From contig OZ244224.1 in NCBI GenBank assembly GCA_965217015.1, forward strand, positions 868,001-932,000: 64,000 nucleotides of DNA, in the 5' to 3' direction. How positions within the stretch are numbered: the first letter of the stretch is position 1; every line of letters begins with the position of its first letter. Origin of the DNA: JAYQKL01 sp038142705 (lineage in GTDB: Bacteria > Pseudomonadota > Alphaproteobacteria > RS24). Below, one piece after another: positions 18,303-27,564 of this stretch. The notes below the pieces were generated by a model that made no database searches, was not told where the DNA came from, and saw only the letters and a list, made by a program, of their open reading frames with translations. Both the position numbers and the translations under genes were made by a program.

Positions 18303-21300
18303 ACGTACCGATATTCAAAGCATTCTAATGGTTGGGGCGGGTCCGATTATTATCGGGCAGGCTTGCGAATTTGATTATTCCGGCACTCAAGCCTGTAAAG
18401 CGTTGAAGGAAGAAGGGTATCGCGTGATTTTGGTGAATTCCAATCCGGCGACCATCATGACGGACCCTGAGCTTGCTGATGCCACATATGTTGAACCTAT
18501 CACGCCAGAGGCGGTAGCGCGGATTATTGAAATTGAAAAACCAGATGCCTTATTACCGACAATGGGGGGGCAAACCGCGCTCAACACGGCAATCGCGCTG
18601 GCTGAAAATGGCGTGCTGGACAAACATGGCGTGCAGTTAATTGGCGCAGATTTGGACGCGATTAACAAAGCAGAAGACCGTCTTTTATTCCGCGAAGCCA
18701 TGGATAAAATTGGGCTCGAAAGCGCCCGCTCTCGGGTTGTGAAAACACTCGAAGAAGCGTTGGAGGGTTTGGACCATGTTGGCCTGCCGACCATTATCCG
18801 CCCGTCCTTTACTATGGGCGGCACAGGCGGCGGGGTCGCTTATAATAAAGAAGAATTTATCAATATTGTAACCCGCGGCTTAGACGCCTCACCTGTGACT
18901 GAAGTGCTGATTGAAGAAAGCATTATCGGTTGGAAAGAATATGAAATGGAGGTCGTGCGCGACCGTAATGATAATTGCATCATTATTTGTTCCATTGAAA
19001 ATGTTGACCCAATGGGGGTGCACACAGGTGACAGCATTACAGTTGCGCCTGCTCTGACGCTCACTGACCGCGAATATCAAATCATGCGGAATGCGTCGAT
19101 TGCGGTTTTGCGTGAAATCGGCGTTGAAACTGGTGGTTCAAATGTGCAGTTTGCGGTCAACCCTGAAGACGGGCGTTTGGTGATTATTGAAATGAACCCA
19201 CGTGTGTCGCGCTCTTCTGCGCTTGCTTCAAAAGCCACAGGGTTTCCGATTGCCAAAATCGCGGCCAAATTGGCAGTTGGTTATACTTTAGATGAGCTGA
19301 TGAATGATATTACAGGTGTCACGCCAGCCAGTTTTGAGCCAACCATTGATTATGTGGTTACGAAAATCCCACGCTTTGCTTTTGAAAAATTTCCCGGCGC
19401 TGAGTCGGTTTTGACAACAGCCATGAAGTCTGTTGGTGAAGCCATGGCGATTGGGCGCAGCTTCCAAGAAAGTTTGCAAAAAGCACTGCGCTCGCTGGAA
19501 ACCGGCCTCACCGGCCTAAACGAGCAATTGGATTTAAGCGCGGGCGGCGAAGAGGCGTTAAACAAATTACGCAACGCCCTCAACACCCCCACCCCTGCAC
19601 GGCTTTTACATATTGCTGATGCTTTACGGTTTGGTTTAGAGGTGCAGGAAATTGCGGCACTTTCTGGTTTTAATAGCTGGTTTATCGAACAGCTGAAAGG
19701 CATTGTCGATATGGAAGCAAAAGTCCGCGACTGGGGCTTGCCGCAAGATAGCGACACATTGCGCCGTTTGAAAAAAATGGGCTTTTCAGACGCCCGTCTG
19801 GCTGAACTGAGTGGAAGCACAGAAAAAGATGTGCGCGCTTTGCGCCACCAGCATGATGTGCGGCCTTTTTATCGCCGGATTGACACATGCGCGGCTGAAT
19901 TTGCGGCTGGCACGCCTTATCTATATTCAAGCTATGATTCGCCCTCGCCTTTCGCCAATCAAAATGAGGCCGAGCCAACAGAGCGCAAAAAAGCTGTGAT
20001 TTTAGGCGGCGGGCCAAACCGCATCGGACAGGGCATTGAATTTGATTATTGCTGCTGCCATGCCGCTTATGCTTTAGGCGATATTGAAATTGAAAGCATC
20101 ATGGTCAATTGCAACCCCGAAACTGTTTCTACCGATTATGACACTTCGGACCGGCTTTATTTTGAGCCTTTGACTGAAGAAGATGTGTTGGAGCTGTTGG
20201 CCTGCGAAAAAGCCAAGGGTGAACTGGCGGGTGTGATTGTGCAATTTGGCGGTCAAACCCCGCTCAAGCTGTCACAGGCTTTGGAAGAAAATGGCATACC
20301 CATTTTGGGCACGGACCCTGATGCGATTGATTTGGCCGAAGACCGAGACCGTTTTAAGGATTTGCTGGATAAGCTGGACTTAAAACAGCCACCGAATGGG
20401 ATTGCGCGCTCGACTGATGAGGCGTTGAAAATTGTTGAGGAAATTGGTTTTCCTGTCGTGATACGCCCAAGCTATGTGCTTGGCGGGCGGGCGATGGAGA
20501 TTGTCCATACATTTGACCAGCTCAACCGTTATATGCGCGAAGCGGTGGTTGTGTCGGGCGATAGCCCGGTGCTGATTGACGGCTATTTGCGCGAAGCTAC
20601 TGAAGTTGATGTTGATGTGTTGTCGGACGGCAAAGATGTGTTTGTGGCTGGCATTTTAGAACATATTGAAGAAGCCGGCGTGCATTCTGGTGACAGCGCC
20701 TGTTCCATGCCACCGCATTCATTGAGCCAAGACATGATTGACGAGCTTGGTCGCCAAGCCAGCGACATGGCACTGGCGCTCAATGTGGTGGGGCTGATGA
20801 ATGTGCAATTTGCGGTGCAATCGGGCCCTGATGGCGATGTGGTTTATGTGCTGGAAGTAAATCCGCGTGCTAGCCGGACTGTGCCATTTGTTGCCAAAGT
20901 GCTGGGCCAGCCCATTGCCAATATTGCGGCGCGCCTGATGGCGGGTGTGCCTTTGGCCTCATTCGGGTTAACCACGCCTAAGCTTGAGCATATTGCGGTG
21001 AAAGAGGCGGTTTTCCCATTTGCGCGTTTCCCGGGTGTGGATACGATTTTGGGCCCTGAAATGCGCTCAACCGGAGAAGTCATGGGGCTAGACCGCGATT
21101 TTGCAACCGCATTTGACAAAAGCCAGATTGGCAGTGGCAATATTTTACCGACCCAAGGCACTGCGTTTATTTCGGTGCGTGACGCCGATAAACAACGCAC
21201 GCTGAGCGTTGCGCGTTTGTTGCAAGAAGCTGGCTTTGCGCTTTTGGCCACAGGTGGCACGGCAACATATTTGGCCGAGCATGAGATTAGCGTCACCCCG

Positions 21301-21558
21301 ATTAACAAAGTGCTAGAGGGGCGCCCGCATATTGTTGATGCGATTAAAAATGACGATGTGCAATTGGTGATTAACACGACAGAAGGCGAGCAATCTTTGG
21401 CCGATAGTAAATCCATACGGCGCACCACATTGATGAATAAAGTCCCGTATTTCACCACATTGGCAGGGGCGGAAGCCGCAGTCGGCGCGATTTTGCAACG
21501 CCAGAAAAACCCGCATATTGAGGTTTGCTCGCTGCAAAACTATGCCAAACAGGCGTAA
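18295..21558 (+). CDS. carB: carbamoyl-phosphate synthase large subunit CarB
   Basis: Synthetase subunit that makes carbamoyl phosphate from bicarbonate, ammonia and two ATP. 1087 residues with the duplicated ATP-grasp architecture. The first half begins VGAGPIIIGQACEFDYSG and the second half repeats this as LGGGPNRIGQGIEFDYCC near residue 570. Each half ends in an ENPRxSRSS-like motif (EMNPRVSRSSALAS, EVNPRASRTVPF). The C-terminal MGS-like allosteric domain (about 945-1087) includes LLATGGTATYL; it binds UMP and ornithine in enterics. The start at 18295 is set by AAGGAG seven bases upstream, within the carA coding end, so the genes overlap by eight bases. A hairpin terminator follows. Confidence 0.98.
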   Translation: MPKRTDIQSILMVGAGPIIIGQACEFDYSGTQACKALKEEGYRVILVNSNPATIMTDPELADATYVEPITPEAVARIIEIEKPDALLPTMGGQTALNTAIALAENGVLDKHGVQLIGADLDAINKAEDRLLFREAMDKIGLESARSRVVKTLEEALEGLDHVGLPTIIRPSFTMGGTGGGVAYNKEEFINIVTRGLDASPVTEVLIEESIIGWKEYEMEVVRDRNDNCIIICSIENVDPMGVHTGDSITVAPALTLTDREYQIMRNASIAVLREIGVETGGSNVQFAVNPEDGRLVIIEMNPRVSRSSALASKATGFPIAKIAAKLAVGYTLDELMNDITGVTPASFEPTIDYVVTKIPRFAFEKFPGAESVLTTAMKSVGEAMAIGRSFQESLQKALRSLETGLTGLNEQLDLSAGGEEALNKLRNALNTPTPARLLHIADALRFGLEVQEIAALSGFNSWFIEQLKGIVDMEAKVRDWGLPQDSDTLRRLKKMGFSDARLAELSGSTEKDVRALRHQHDVRPFYRRIDTCAAEFAAGTPYLYSSYDSPSPFANQNEAEPTERKKAVILGGGPNRIGQGIEFDYCCCHAAYALGDIEIESIMVNCNPETVSTDYDTSDRLYFEPLTEEDVLELLACEKAKGELAGVIVQFGGQTPLKLSQALEENGIPILGTDPDAIDLAEDRDRFKDLLDKLDLKQPPNGIARSTDEALKIVEEIGFPVVIRPSYVLGGRAMEIVHTFDQLNRYMREAVVVSGDSPVLIDGYLREATEVDVDVLSDGKDVFVAGILEHIEEAGVHSGDSACSMPPHSLSQDMIDELGRQASDMALALNVVGLMNVQFAVQSGPDGDVVYVLEVNPRASRTVPFVAKVLGQPIANIAARLMAGVPLASFGLTTPKLEHIAVKEAVFPFARFPGVDTILGPEMRSTGEVMGLDRDFATAFDKSQIGSGNILPTQGTAFISVRDADKQRTLSVARLLQEAGFALLATGGTATYLAEHEISVTPINKVLEGRPHIVDAIKNDDVQLVINTTEGEQSLADSKSIRRTTLMNKVPYFTTLAGAEAAVGAILQRQKNPHIEVCSLQNYAKQA

Positions 21559-21567
21559 ATGAGCCAT

Positions 21568-21613
21568 AAACCCGTTTTTGCGCGCCGAACAGCGAGGTGC
21601 CAAACGGGTTTTT
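21568..21613 (+). terminator. intrinsic terminator after carB
   Basis: Perfect 10-bp inverted repeat AAACCCGTTT (21568-21577) / AAACGGGTTT (21602-21611). The loop can extend the stem with GCGCC/GGTGC, and the 3' arm runs into a short T stretch. Part of it is also a direct repeat: GTTTTTGCGCGCC occurs at 21574-21586 and 21608-21620. Position ten bases after carB supports a terminator. Confidence 0.7.
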
Positions 21614-21696
21614 GCGCGCCATTAGGGCGGTTTCGTCTTGACCCCGCCTTTGTTTTTCCCCAACATAAGCTTTAGGAGTTCAAAAGGGCGGAAAAA

Positions 21697-22173
21697 ATGG
21701 AAAAAGCACCCATGACCCCCAGCAGCTATGCGGCGCTGGAAGAAGAAATTAAATTGCTCAAAGGTCCAGAGCGCCAGCGCATCATCGCAGCGATTGCGGA
21801 GGCGCGCGCGCATGGCGATTTGTCGGAAAACGCGGAATATCACGCGGCCAAAGAACAGCAAAGCCATAATGAGGGCCGCATTAAAGAGCTGGAAGACATG
21901 ATGAACCGCGCCGAGGTGATTGATATTGCGAGCCTCGCTGGCTCAAGCCGTGTGCAATTTGGCGCGACTGTGGACCTGATTGACGAAGACACGGAAAAAG
22001 AAATGACCTATCAAATTGTTGGGGATTATGAAGCCAATGTAGAACAGGGCAAAATCTCCATCTCCTCGCCCATCGCGCGCGGGCTGATTGGCAAAGAAAC
22101 CGGCGACAACGTGGAAGTCAACACCCCCGGCGGCGGCAAATCTTACGAAATCCTCGATGTAAAATATATCTAA
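21697..22173 (+). CDS. greA: transcription elongation factor GreA
   Basis: Rescues backtracked RNA polymerase by inserting its coiled coil into the secondary channel and stimulating transcript cleavage. 158 residues. The N-terminal coiled coil spans about residues 8-78, with the conserved ARAHGDLSENAEYHAAKE tip whose acidic residues position the metal. The C-terminal FKBP-like domain has YQIVGDYEAN and SPIARGLIGK. The start is ATG 21697, preceded by GGCGG; an internal ATG at residue 6 (TPSSYAAL) is possible. It stands alone between the carB terminator and a convergent Lrp-type gene. Confidence 0.96.
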   Translation: MEKAPMTPSSYAALEEEIKLLKGPERQRIIAAIAEARAHGDLSENAEYHAAKEQQSHNEGRIKELEDMMNRAEVIDIASLAGSSRVQFGATVDLIDEDTEKEMTYQIVGDYEANVEQGKISISSPIARGLIGKETGDNVEVNTPGGGKSYEILDVKYI

Positions 22174-22204
22174 GCAGGTCTTTGAGACCACCCCTCACAC
22201 CTGT

Positions 22205-22672
22205 TTATTGCACGGGCACGCCGGCGTGTTTTTTGCTTTGGCGTATAGTGAGAGATGTTTTGACATTGGCCACATTTGGGGCGGGGGTGAGTTGCTGGGT
22301 TAAAAATGTCTGAAAGCTCGCCAAATCAGGCGCGACAATTTTCAGAATAAAATCAATATCGCCATTCAGCATATGGCACTCGCGCACTTCTGGCCAAGCC
22401 CGCACGCGGTTTTCAAATTCCTGCAAATCAGATTCGGCCTGGCTGTGCAGCCCGACCATGGCAAACACCGTCACGCCATAGCCCAGCAAGGCGGCGTCCA
22501 CTTCAGCATGATACCCCGTTATATAGCCCGCCCGCTCCAGCGCGCGCACCCGGCGCAAACAAGGCGGCGCCGAAATACCTACCCGCTCGGCCAGCTCCTT
22601 ATTGGTGATGCGGCCATTCTCAAGCAAGGCTTGCAGGATTTTAATATCCGTCTGGTCGAGTTTTTGCTTCAT
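22205..22672 (-). CDS. Lrp/AsnC-family transcriptional regulator
   Basis: About 155 residues. The N-terminal helix-turn-helix reads LDQTDIKILQALLENGRITNKELAERVGIS with the recognition helix PPCLRRVRALE (about residues 5-50). The C-terminal RAM ligand-binding domain (about 60-145) senses small molecules, often amino acids, in this family. I use the ATG at 22672, which gives the usual Lrp N terminus; an ATG at 22699 would add nine residues, and neither has a strong ribosome site. The near-palindrome GTAACATTATTAC (about 22681-22693) just upstream could be an autoregulatory site. Regulated genes are not evident. Confidence 0.9.
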   Translation of the reverse strand: MKQKLDQTDIKILQALLENGRITNKELAERVGISAPPCLRRVRALERAGYITGYHAEVDAALLGYGVTVFAMVGLHSQAESDLQEFENRVRAWPEVRECHMLNGDIDFILKIVAPDLASFQTFLTQQLTPAPNVANVKTSLTIRQSKKHAGVPVQ

Positions 22673-22790
22673 GGGACAAAGAGTAACATTATTACCCATT
22701 CTAGCAATATTTTTTCGCTATCCGATGGGATTTTTTTCTTCTATGATGGGGCATATTCGGTTGAAACCCTTGAAATTCTGGCCAAAACGC

Positions 22791-23846
22791 ATGACACACC
22801 CACCCGCCCCGCAAACCATCTGGACGCTGACCAATGGCATGGCCGGTTTTGAGGTGCAAACATCTGCCATTGCAGAAACGCTGGCAGCGCGCCTGTCTTC
22901 CGGCACAGATTTGGCGCACAACCCGATTCATATCAGCCGCAAAATCATCAACCCGCCGCCGCCTTATCGCTGGCTGGCACCCTATGGTCCGGCGCATCAG
23001 CCCCCAGACTGCGCCCCACCCTATCCGGATATTCTGGTCGCTTCGGGGCGCAAGACCATTCCTTTGGCGCGCCACATCAAACGCGCCAGCAAAGGCACTT
23101 GCTTTACGATTATTTTGCAAAATCCGCGGCGCGCAGCTGAAGATTTTGACCTTGTTTGGGCGCCCGCGCATGATGGATTGAGCGGCGCTAATGTGGTCAC
23201 CACTTTGCTTTCACCGCATGGGTTGACGCCTGATAACCTCGCCGCGGCGGGGCAGGATTGGCAGGCGCGACTTTTATCATCTGGCATTTCGGGGCAACAG
23301 CCCATCAGCAAATTGGGGGTGGTGATTGGCGGCGCGAATAAGATTTATGATTTTGCCACGCCTGACCAAACCCGCCTGACAGAAGCCCTGACCCGCCTTG
23401 CCAAAGCCGGACATTTTTTAATGATAACCCTGTCACGGCGCAGCCCTGACGGTCTGGCCCAACGCCTGCGCCATGCCCTCGCCGCTTGGCCACATTATTT
23501 ATGGGCGCCTGATGACGGGCAAGAGGCCAATCCATATCGCGGTATTTTGGGGCTGGCCGACCAGATTATAGTAACTGGCGATAGCGTGAATATGGTGGGC
23601 GAGGCCTGCGTCACCGGCGCACCGGTTTATCTATTCCCCCTCGCACCGCGTGCAAAACGGCGGCTCAATAACAGCCTGCGCCGCTTCACGCAATTTCATC
23701 AGGCGGTTTGTGATGCCGCGCTTGTTACGCAATTTGATGACGCGCTATGTGCCAAAATCGCTGCGCAAATCGCCCCGCCCATCAAAGGGGTGGGACGCAA
23801 TAGCACAGGCGAAATCGTTGATAAAATTATCGATGCCATTTCTTAA
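22791..23846 (+). CDS. ELM1-family (DUF1022) GT-B-like protein
   Basis: About 351 residues, matching the family named after plant mitochondrial fission factor ELM1. Bacterial members have a GT-B glycosyltransferase-like fold but no proven reaction. Recognisable parts are IWTLTNGMAGFEVQT at the N terminus, ASGRKTIPLARHIKR, LGVVIGGANK in the middle, and the C-terminal nucleotide-site-like VTGDSVNMVGEACVTGAPVYLFPL. The upstream frame is open past 22791, but this ATG begins the conserved region; no good ribosome site is visible at any candidate start. The next gene, an Fe/2OG oxygenase, starts 68 bases downstream on the same strand. Confidence 0.82.
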   Translation: MTHPPAPQTIWTLTNGMAGFEVQTSAIAETLAARLSSGTDLAHNPIHISRKIINPPPPYRWLAPYGPAHQPPDCAPPYPDILVASGRKTIPLARHIKRASKGTCFTIILQNPRRAAEDFDLVWAPAHDGLSGANVVTTLLSPHGLTPDNLAAAGQDWQARLLSSGISGQQPISKLGVVIGGANKIYDFATPDQTRLTEALTRLAKAGHFLMITLSRRSPDGLAQRLRHALAAWPHYLWAPDDGQEANPYRGILGLADQIIVTGDSVNMVGEACVTGAPVYLFPLAPRAKRRLNNSLRRFTQFHQAVCDAALVTQFDDALCAKIAAQIAPPIKGVGRNSTGEIVDKIIDAIS

Positions 23847-23914
23847 ATACACAAAACAGTCTATAAATGGGCAAGATATGTTTATGGTTTCTGCGGGTAA
23901 ATAGGGTCACATAA

Positions 23915-24571
23915 ATGACATCAAGCCTAGAAAAACTTAATTTGGCGGCGCTGGAAAAAACACGCCTGAAAACCGACCCTTATGATTATATTGTGGTCGA
24001 GAATTTTATCCAGCCCGATAGCTTTGATGCCATCACGCAGGATTTTCCGCAAATTGACAAAGCCGGCTCATTTCCGCCGGAAAGCCTGACTATTCAAGGC
24101 GCATTTGCCGATTTAATGACCGAACTCGACAGCCCCGAATTTCAAGCAGCGATAGAGAAAAAATTCACTATTGATTTAAGCCAAAAGCCAACCATGTTCA
24201 CCGTGCGCGGCCAATGCGCCCGCCATAATGGCCAGATACATAATGACAGCGAAACCAAAATCATCACTGTGTTGCTTTATTTGAATGACGCAGCATGGCA
24301 GGCTGATGGCGGCAGATTACGGATTTTGCGTAACGACCATGACCTCAATAATATGGTTGAGGAAATCAACCCAAATGGTGGCACGCTGCTGGTCTTCAAA
24401 CGCTGTGCGCATAGCTGGCATGGGCATGAACCCTATGAGGGCGTGCGCCGCGCGATACAGATGAATTGGGTGACCAGCGATCAGGTGGTGGCGCATGAAC
24501 AACGCCGCCACAAACTTTCTGCCTTTATCAAAGGGCTGAATCCCCTTACTGCTTTAAGACGCAAGTTGTGA
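23915..24571 (+). CDS. 2-oxoglutarate/Fe(II)-dependent oxygenase
   Basis: A 218-residue cupin-fold hydroxylase of the 2OG-Fe(II) superfamily, prolyl-4-hydroxylase-like branch. The facial triad is visible as His109 and Asp111 (QIHNDS) with the distal His about residue 169 (SWHGHEPY). Arg178-Arg179 in GVRRAI is positioned to bind 2-oxoglutarate. Such enzymes hydroxylate small molecules, sugars or protein side chains; the substrate cannot be inferred. The last 35 residues are basic and lie outside the core. It sits between an ELM1-family protein and an unrecognised large protein, all on one strand with gaps of 40-70 bases, so the three may form an operon. Confidence 0.87.
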   Translation: MTSSLEKLNLAALEKTRLKTDPYDYIVVENFIQPDSFDAITQDFPQIDKAGSFPPESLTIQGAFADLMTELDSPEFQAAIEKKFTIDLSQKPTMFTVRGQCARHNGQIHNDSETKIITVLLYLNDAAWQADGGRLRILRNDHDLNNMVEEINPNGGTLLVFKRCAHSWHGHEPYEGVRRAIQMNWVTSDQVVAHEQRRHKLSAFIKGLNPLTALRRKL

Positions 24572-24613
24572 TAGCTTGCGCAAGCCTGTTTGAGCAAAAT
24601 ATGAGCCGTTAAT

Positions 24614-26586
24614 ATGTCACTTGAGATTAAAACATTTTCAAATGCCGATTTATCACAAGGCTGGCGACCAGGAAATAATGCTGGTGGCCAGAGCCTTTTT
24701 AAGGCATTGGGCCACCCCCAAACGGCTCGGCGCGCTCAAAATCTGATGGAAGTTTTGGCGCAAAGCGGCAAAATCGCGATTTATGACCCAACCGGCATGA
24801 TAAATAATTTCCATGCCTATTATGATGTCAGCCAATTGGATTTATGCGGATATTTTGTGCAACGGGTTGAAGATTTAGGCACTGAATTTATGGGCTTGTC
24901 GGCACAGCCCCTGACAGAACTGCCGCAATCGGGGGCGGATAAGGTTTTTGTTTTACAATTTGATGCCGCCCGCAGTCTTTTGCCACTCGCACCCATTTTT
25001 GACGCGCTTGACTGGCTCAGCCTAGATGAGGTTCGCATTGATGACGCTTTGCTGTCTAACCCGCATGCGTATTTAGACCCGCTTAATTTTGCGACAAATT
25101 TTGCGTTGTTTCGTGACCTTGATGGAGACAATGATACCAACGCCGCCGACGGGTTGCACACAAGGGTGGCAACCGCAAATTACTGGGGCTTTCATGGCGC
25201 CGAGAACCCAGCCCTTTGGCTTTGTCTGATTGACCAAAATGGGGATATTCTGGCGGAGTGGGAAGACCCTTTACCCCCCGCTAATGCCCCGATTATTCTT
25301 GATAGCGCCGAGATACGCACACGCTTTAATCTGCCTGCATTTTCTGGCTCGCTTTATATCCATGCCGTGCGCATTAAGGGGCATGATGTGGTCAAATATG
25401 CGATGGATATTTACGGCGAAAATGGTGCCGCTCTATCTTGTAATCATGACGCAAATGCATGGCCTGCTGATTATTATGCGGGCATGCCAGCCCCTGATAA
25501 AGATGAAAAACTCACGCTTTTTGTGCAAAATTCTCACCCGATGGAAATCCCAGCCAATGCCATCACATTTGGCCGCATTGGCTTTGATGAAGCGGTCAGC
25601 TATCCGCAAGCCATTGCGCCTTTTGCGACGGCAGAAATTGATGTTGGCGCGCTTTTGCCTGAAGCCGTTTTTCCCGCACAAATTGAAATTACAGCGGGGC
25701 GATATTTTGTGCGCCCGCGTTATGAGGTGCGGCGCGGCAATCAGATGCGGCGCATTGCCCATGCCAATGTTGAGCGCACAGACCTGAAGCCAGACCCGCA
25801 AATTAAACAACTGTCTCACACAATGGGCAAAGGATATATCATGCCCTTGCCCGTGCTGCCGATTGAGGCATTTGATACCATTATGCTGCCCACACCCATG
25901 GCCCGTGACGAGGCATCTATGCCCATCAAAGCAGCCTTAATTGATGCTAATGGCACAACATTATCTGAAAAGTTTTTGGGTAATATAGAGCGCCATCATC
26001 ACATGGCGCTTGATGTGCAGGACTGGATTGCAGAAGAAAAACTGAACCTGTCGGAGGACACGGGCATGTTGAATTTTTATATGATTTTCGCGAGGGCGGA
26101 GAAGCTAATGGCTGGCTACATGCTTTGGCGCGGATTGAACAAAAATCTTCTGGCCACCGTGCCGAGACTATTTTTGGCGCACATATTTTCAACACGCCAA
26201 TCATTTATAAAGATGAGCCACAAAGTTACATTAACCGCCCGCCCGGCCTGACCACGCGTTTGTTTTTACGCATTGGGCATCATCTAGGGCTGGAAACCAT
26301 GTGCAAGTTGATTTATCCCGCCTCTTTACCTTGGCACCCGACATCAGATAGTTTGGTTCAGCTGATGGACGAAAATGGCGAACAAGTGGCAGAAGCCAAG
26401 CTTGAGATTGCTTGCGGTGGCTCAGCATTCTTTTTATTGAGCGATTTATTTTCAGCACAAGAGTTAGAAAAAACAGGCGCACAGGGCTATGTTCTCATTC
26501 GCGACACCTCTTGCCGTCTCTTTGGTTTTCATGGATTGCAACAAGGCGATAAAAGTTTCTGCCTTGATCATATGTTTGGGTTTTAG
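24614..26586 (+). pseudogene. unrecognised ~657-residue protein, interrupted by a one-base frameshift
   Basis: I do not recognise the family. The first 484 or so codons read in one frame from ATG 24614. Near 26065 that frame turns poor and stops at 26251, while another frame carries a coherent protein to 26586, starting HVEFLYDFREGGEANGWLHA. Restoring one C after GGC at about 26065 joins them into about 657 residues. No signal peptide or membrane segment is visible. It looks like repeated beta-rich modules: several stretches of the type LIDQNGDILAEW, LIDANGTTLSEK and LMDENGEQVAEA recur about 230-260 residues apart, suggesting internal duplication. It is 42 bases after the oxygenase gene and two bases before trxB. 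It may be a real lesion or a sequencing error. Confidence 0.7.
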
Positions 26587-26588
26587 AC

Positions 26589-27554
26589 ATGACAGATACA
26601 AAACACACAAAAGTTCTTATCATTGGTTCAGGGCCAGCTGGATATACGGCGGCCATTTATGCAGCGCGGGCTATGCTTGAACCCGTTATTGTGCGTGGCA
26701 TTCAGCCAGGTGGCCAATTGACCATTACCACTGATGTTGAAAATTATCCGGGCTTTGCTGAAGCCATTCAAGGCCCATGGCTGATGGAACAAATGGAAGC
26801 CCAAGCCGCCAATGTTGGCACCGAAATTATTTCAGATATCATCACAAAAGCCGATTTGAGCCAGCGTCCATTCCGGTGTCAGGGCGATAGCGGTGCGGTT
26901 TATACCGCCGATACAGTGATTATCGCCACTGGCGCACAAGCAAAATGGTTGGGGCTTGAAAGCGAAACCAAATTTCAGGGCTTTGGTGTGTCAGCCTGCG
27001 CCACTTGTGATGGGTTTTTCTATCGCGATAAAGAAGTGTTGGTGGTTGGCGGCGGTAATACCGCTGTTGAGGAGGCTTTGTTCCTGACCAATTTCGCGTC
27101 CAAAGTTACATTGGTGCATCGCCGAGATGCATTGCGCTGTGAGAAAATTCTTGAAAAGCGTTTGCTCGCGCATGACAAAATTGAGGTGGCATGGAACAGC
27201 ACCCTTGATGAGGTGTTGGGTGATGAGAACCCACTTGGCGTCACCGGCGCGAGGCTAAAAGACACACAAACTGGCGAAACACGCGAGGTTTCAGCAGATG
27301 GCATTTTCATTGCAATTGGTCATGCGCCCGCCACAGAATTATTTACTGACCAGCTTGAGACCAAGCAAGGCGGCTATCTTATCACCACGCCGGGCAGCAC
27401 CGCGACCTCAATTGCAGGTGTTTATGCGGCGGGCGATGTGACAGATGATATTTATCGTCAGGCCGTTACGGCAGCTGGCATGGGATGCATGGCAGCTCTT
27501 GAGGCAGAGAAATATCTCGCCGAACAAGAGGCTGAACAAGAAGCCGCAGAATAG
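26589..27554 (+). CDS. trxB: thioredoxin reductase TrxB
   Basis: NADPH-dependent FAD flavoprotein that reduces thioredoxin. 321 residues, low-molecular-weight type. The FAD Rossmann motif GSGPAGYTAA is near residue 12. The redox-active disulfide is CATC in SACATCDGF near residue 138. The NADPH motif is VGGGNTAVEEA, and the C-terminal FAD motif is GVYAAGDVTDDIYRQ. The stop of the preceding frameshifted gene is two bases upstream, so the two are probably co-transcribed. It ends in an acidic, Glu-rich tail. Convergent with the aminotransferase gene ten bases downstream. Confidence 0.96.
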   Translation: MTDTKHTKVLIIGSGPAGYTAAIYAARAMLEPVIVRGIQPGGQLTITTDVENYPGFAEAIQGPWLMEQMEAQAANVGTEIISDIITKADLSQRPFRCQGDSGAVYTADTVIIATGAQAKWLGLESETKFQGFGVSACATCDGFFYRDKEVLVVGGGNTAVEEALFLTNFASKVTLVHRRDALRCEKILEKRLLAHDKIEVAWNSTLDEVLGDENPLGVTGARLKDTQTGETREVSADGIFIAIGHAPATELFTDQLETKQGGYLITTPGSTATSIAGVYAAGDVTDDIYRQAVTAAGMGCMAALEAEKYLAEQEAEQEAAE

Positions 27555-27564
27555 ATTTGAGTAC

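Noticed and set aside
20844..21458. 204-codon frame antisense to carB
   Set aside because: Contained in a highly conserved gene; low-complexity Ser/Ala/Thr-rich translation with no domain pattern.
25230..25787. 185-codon alternative frame inside the unrecognised large gene
   Set aside because: The 24614 frame is coherent throughout this stretch with repeated modules; the alternative is Leu/Met/Arg-rich and has no ribosome site.
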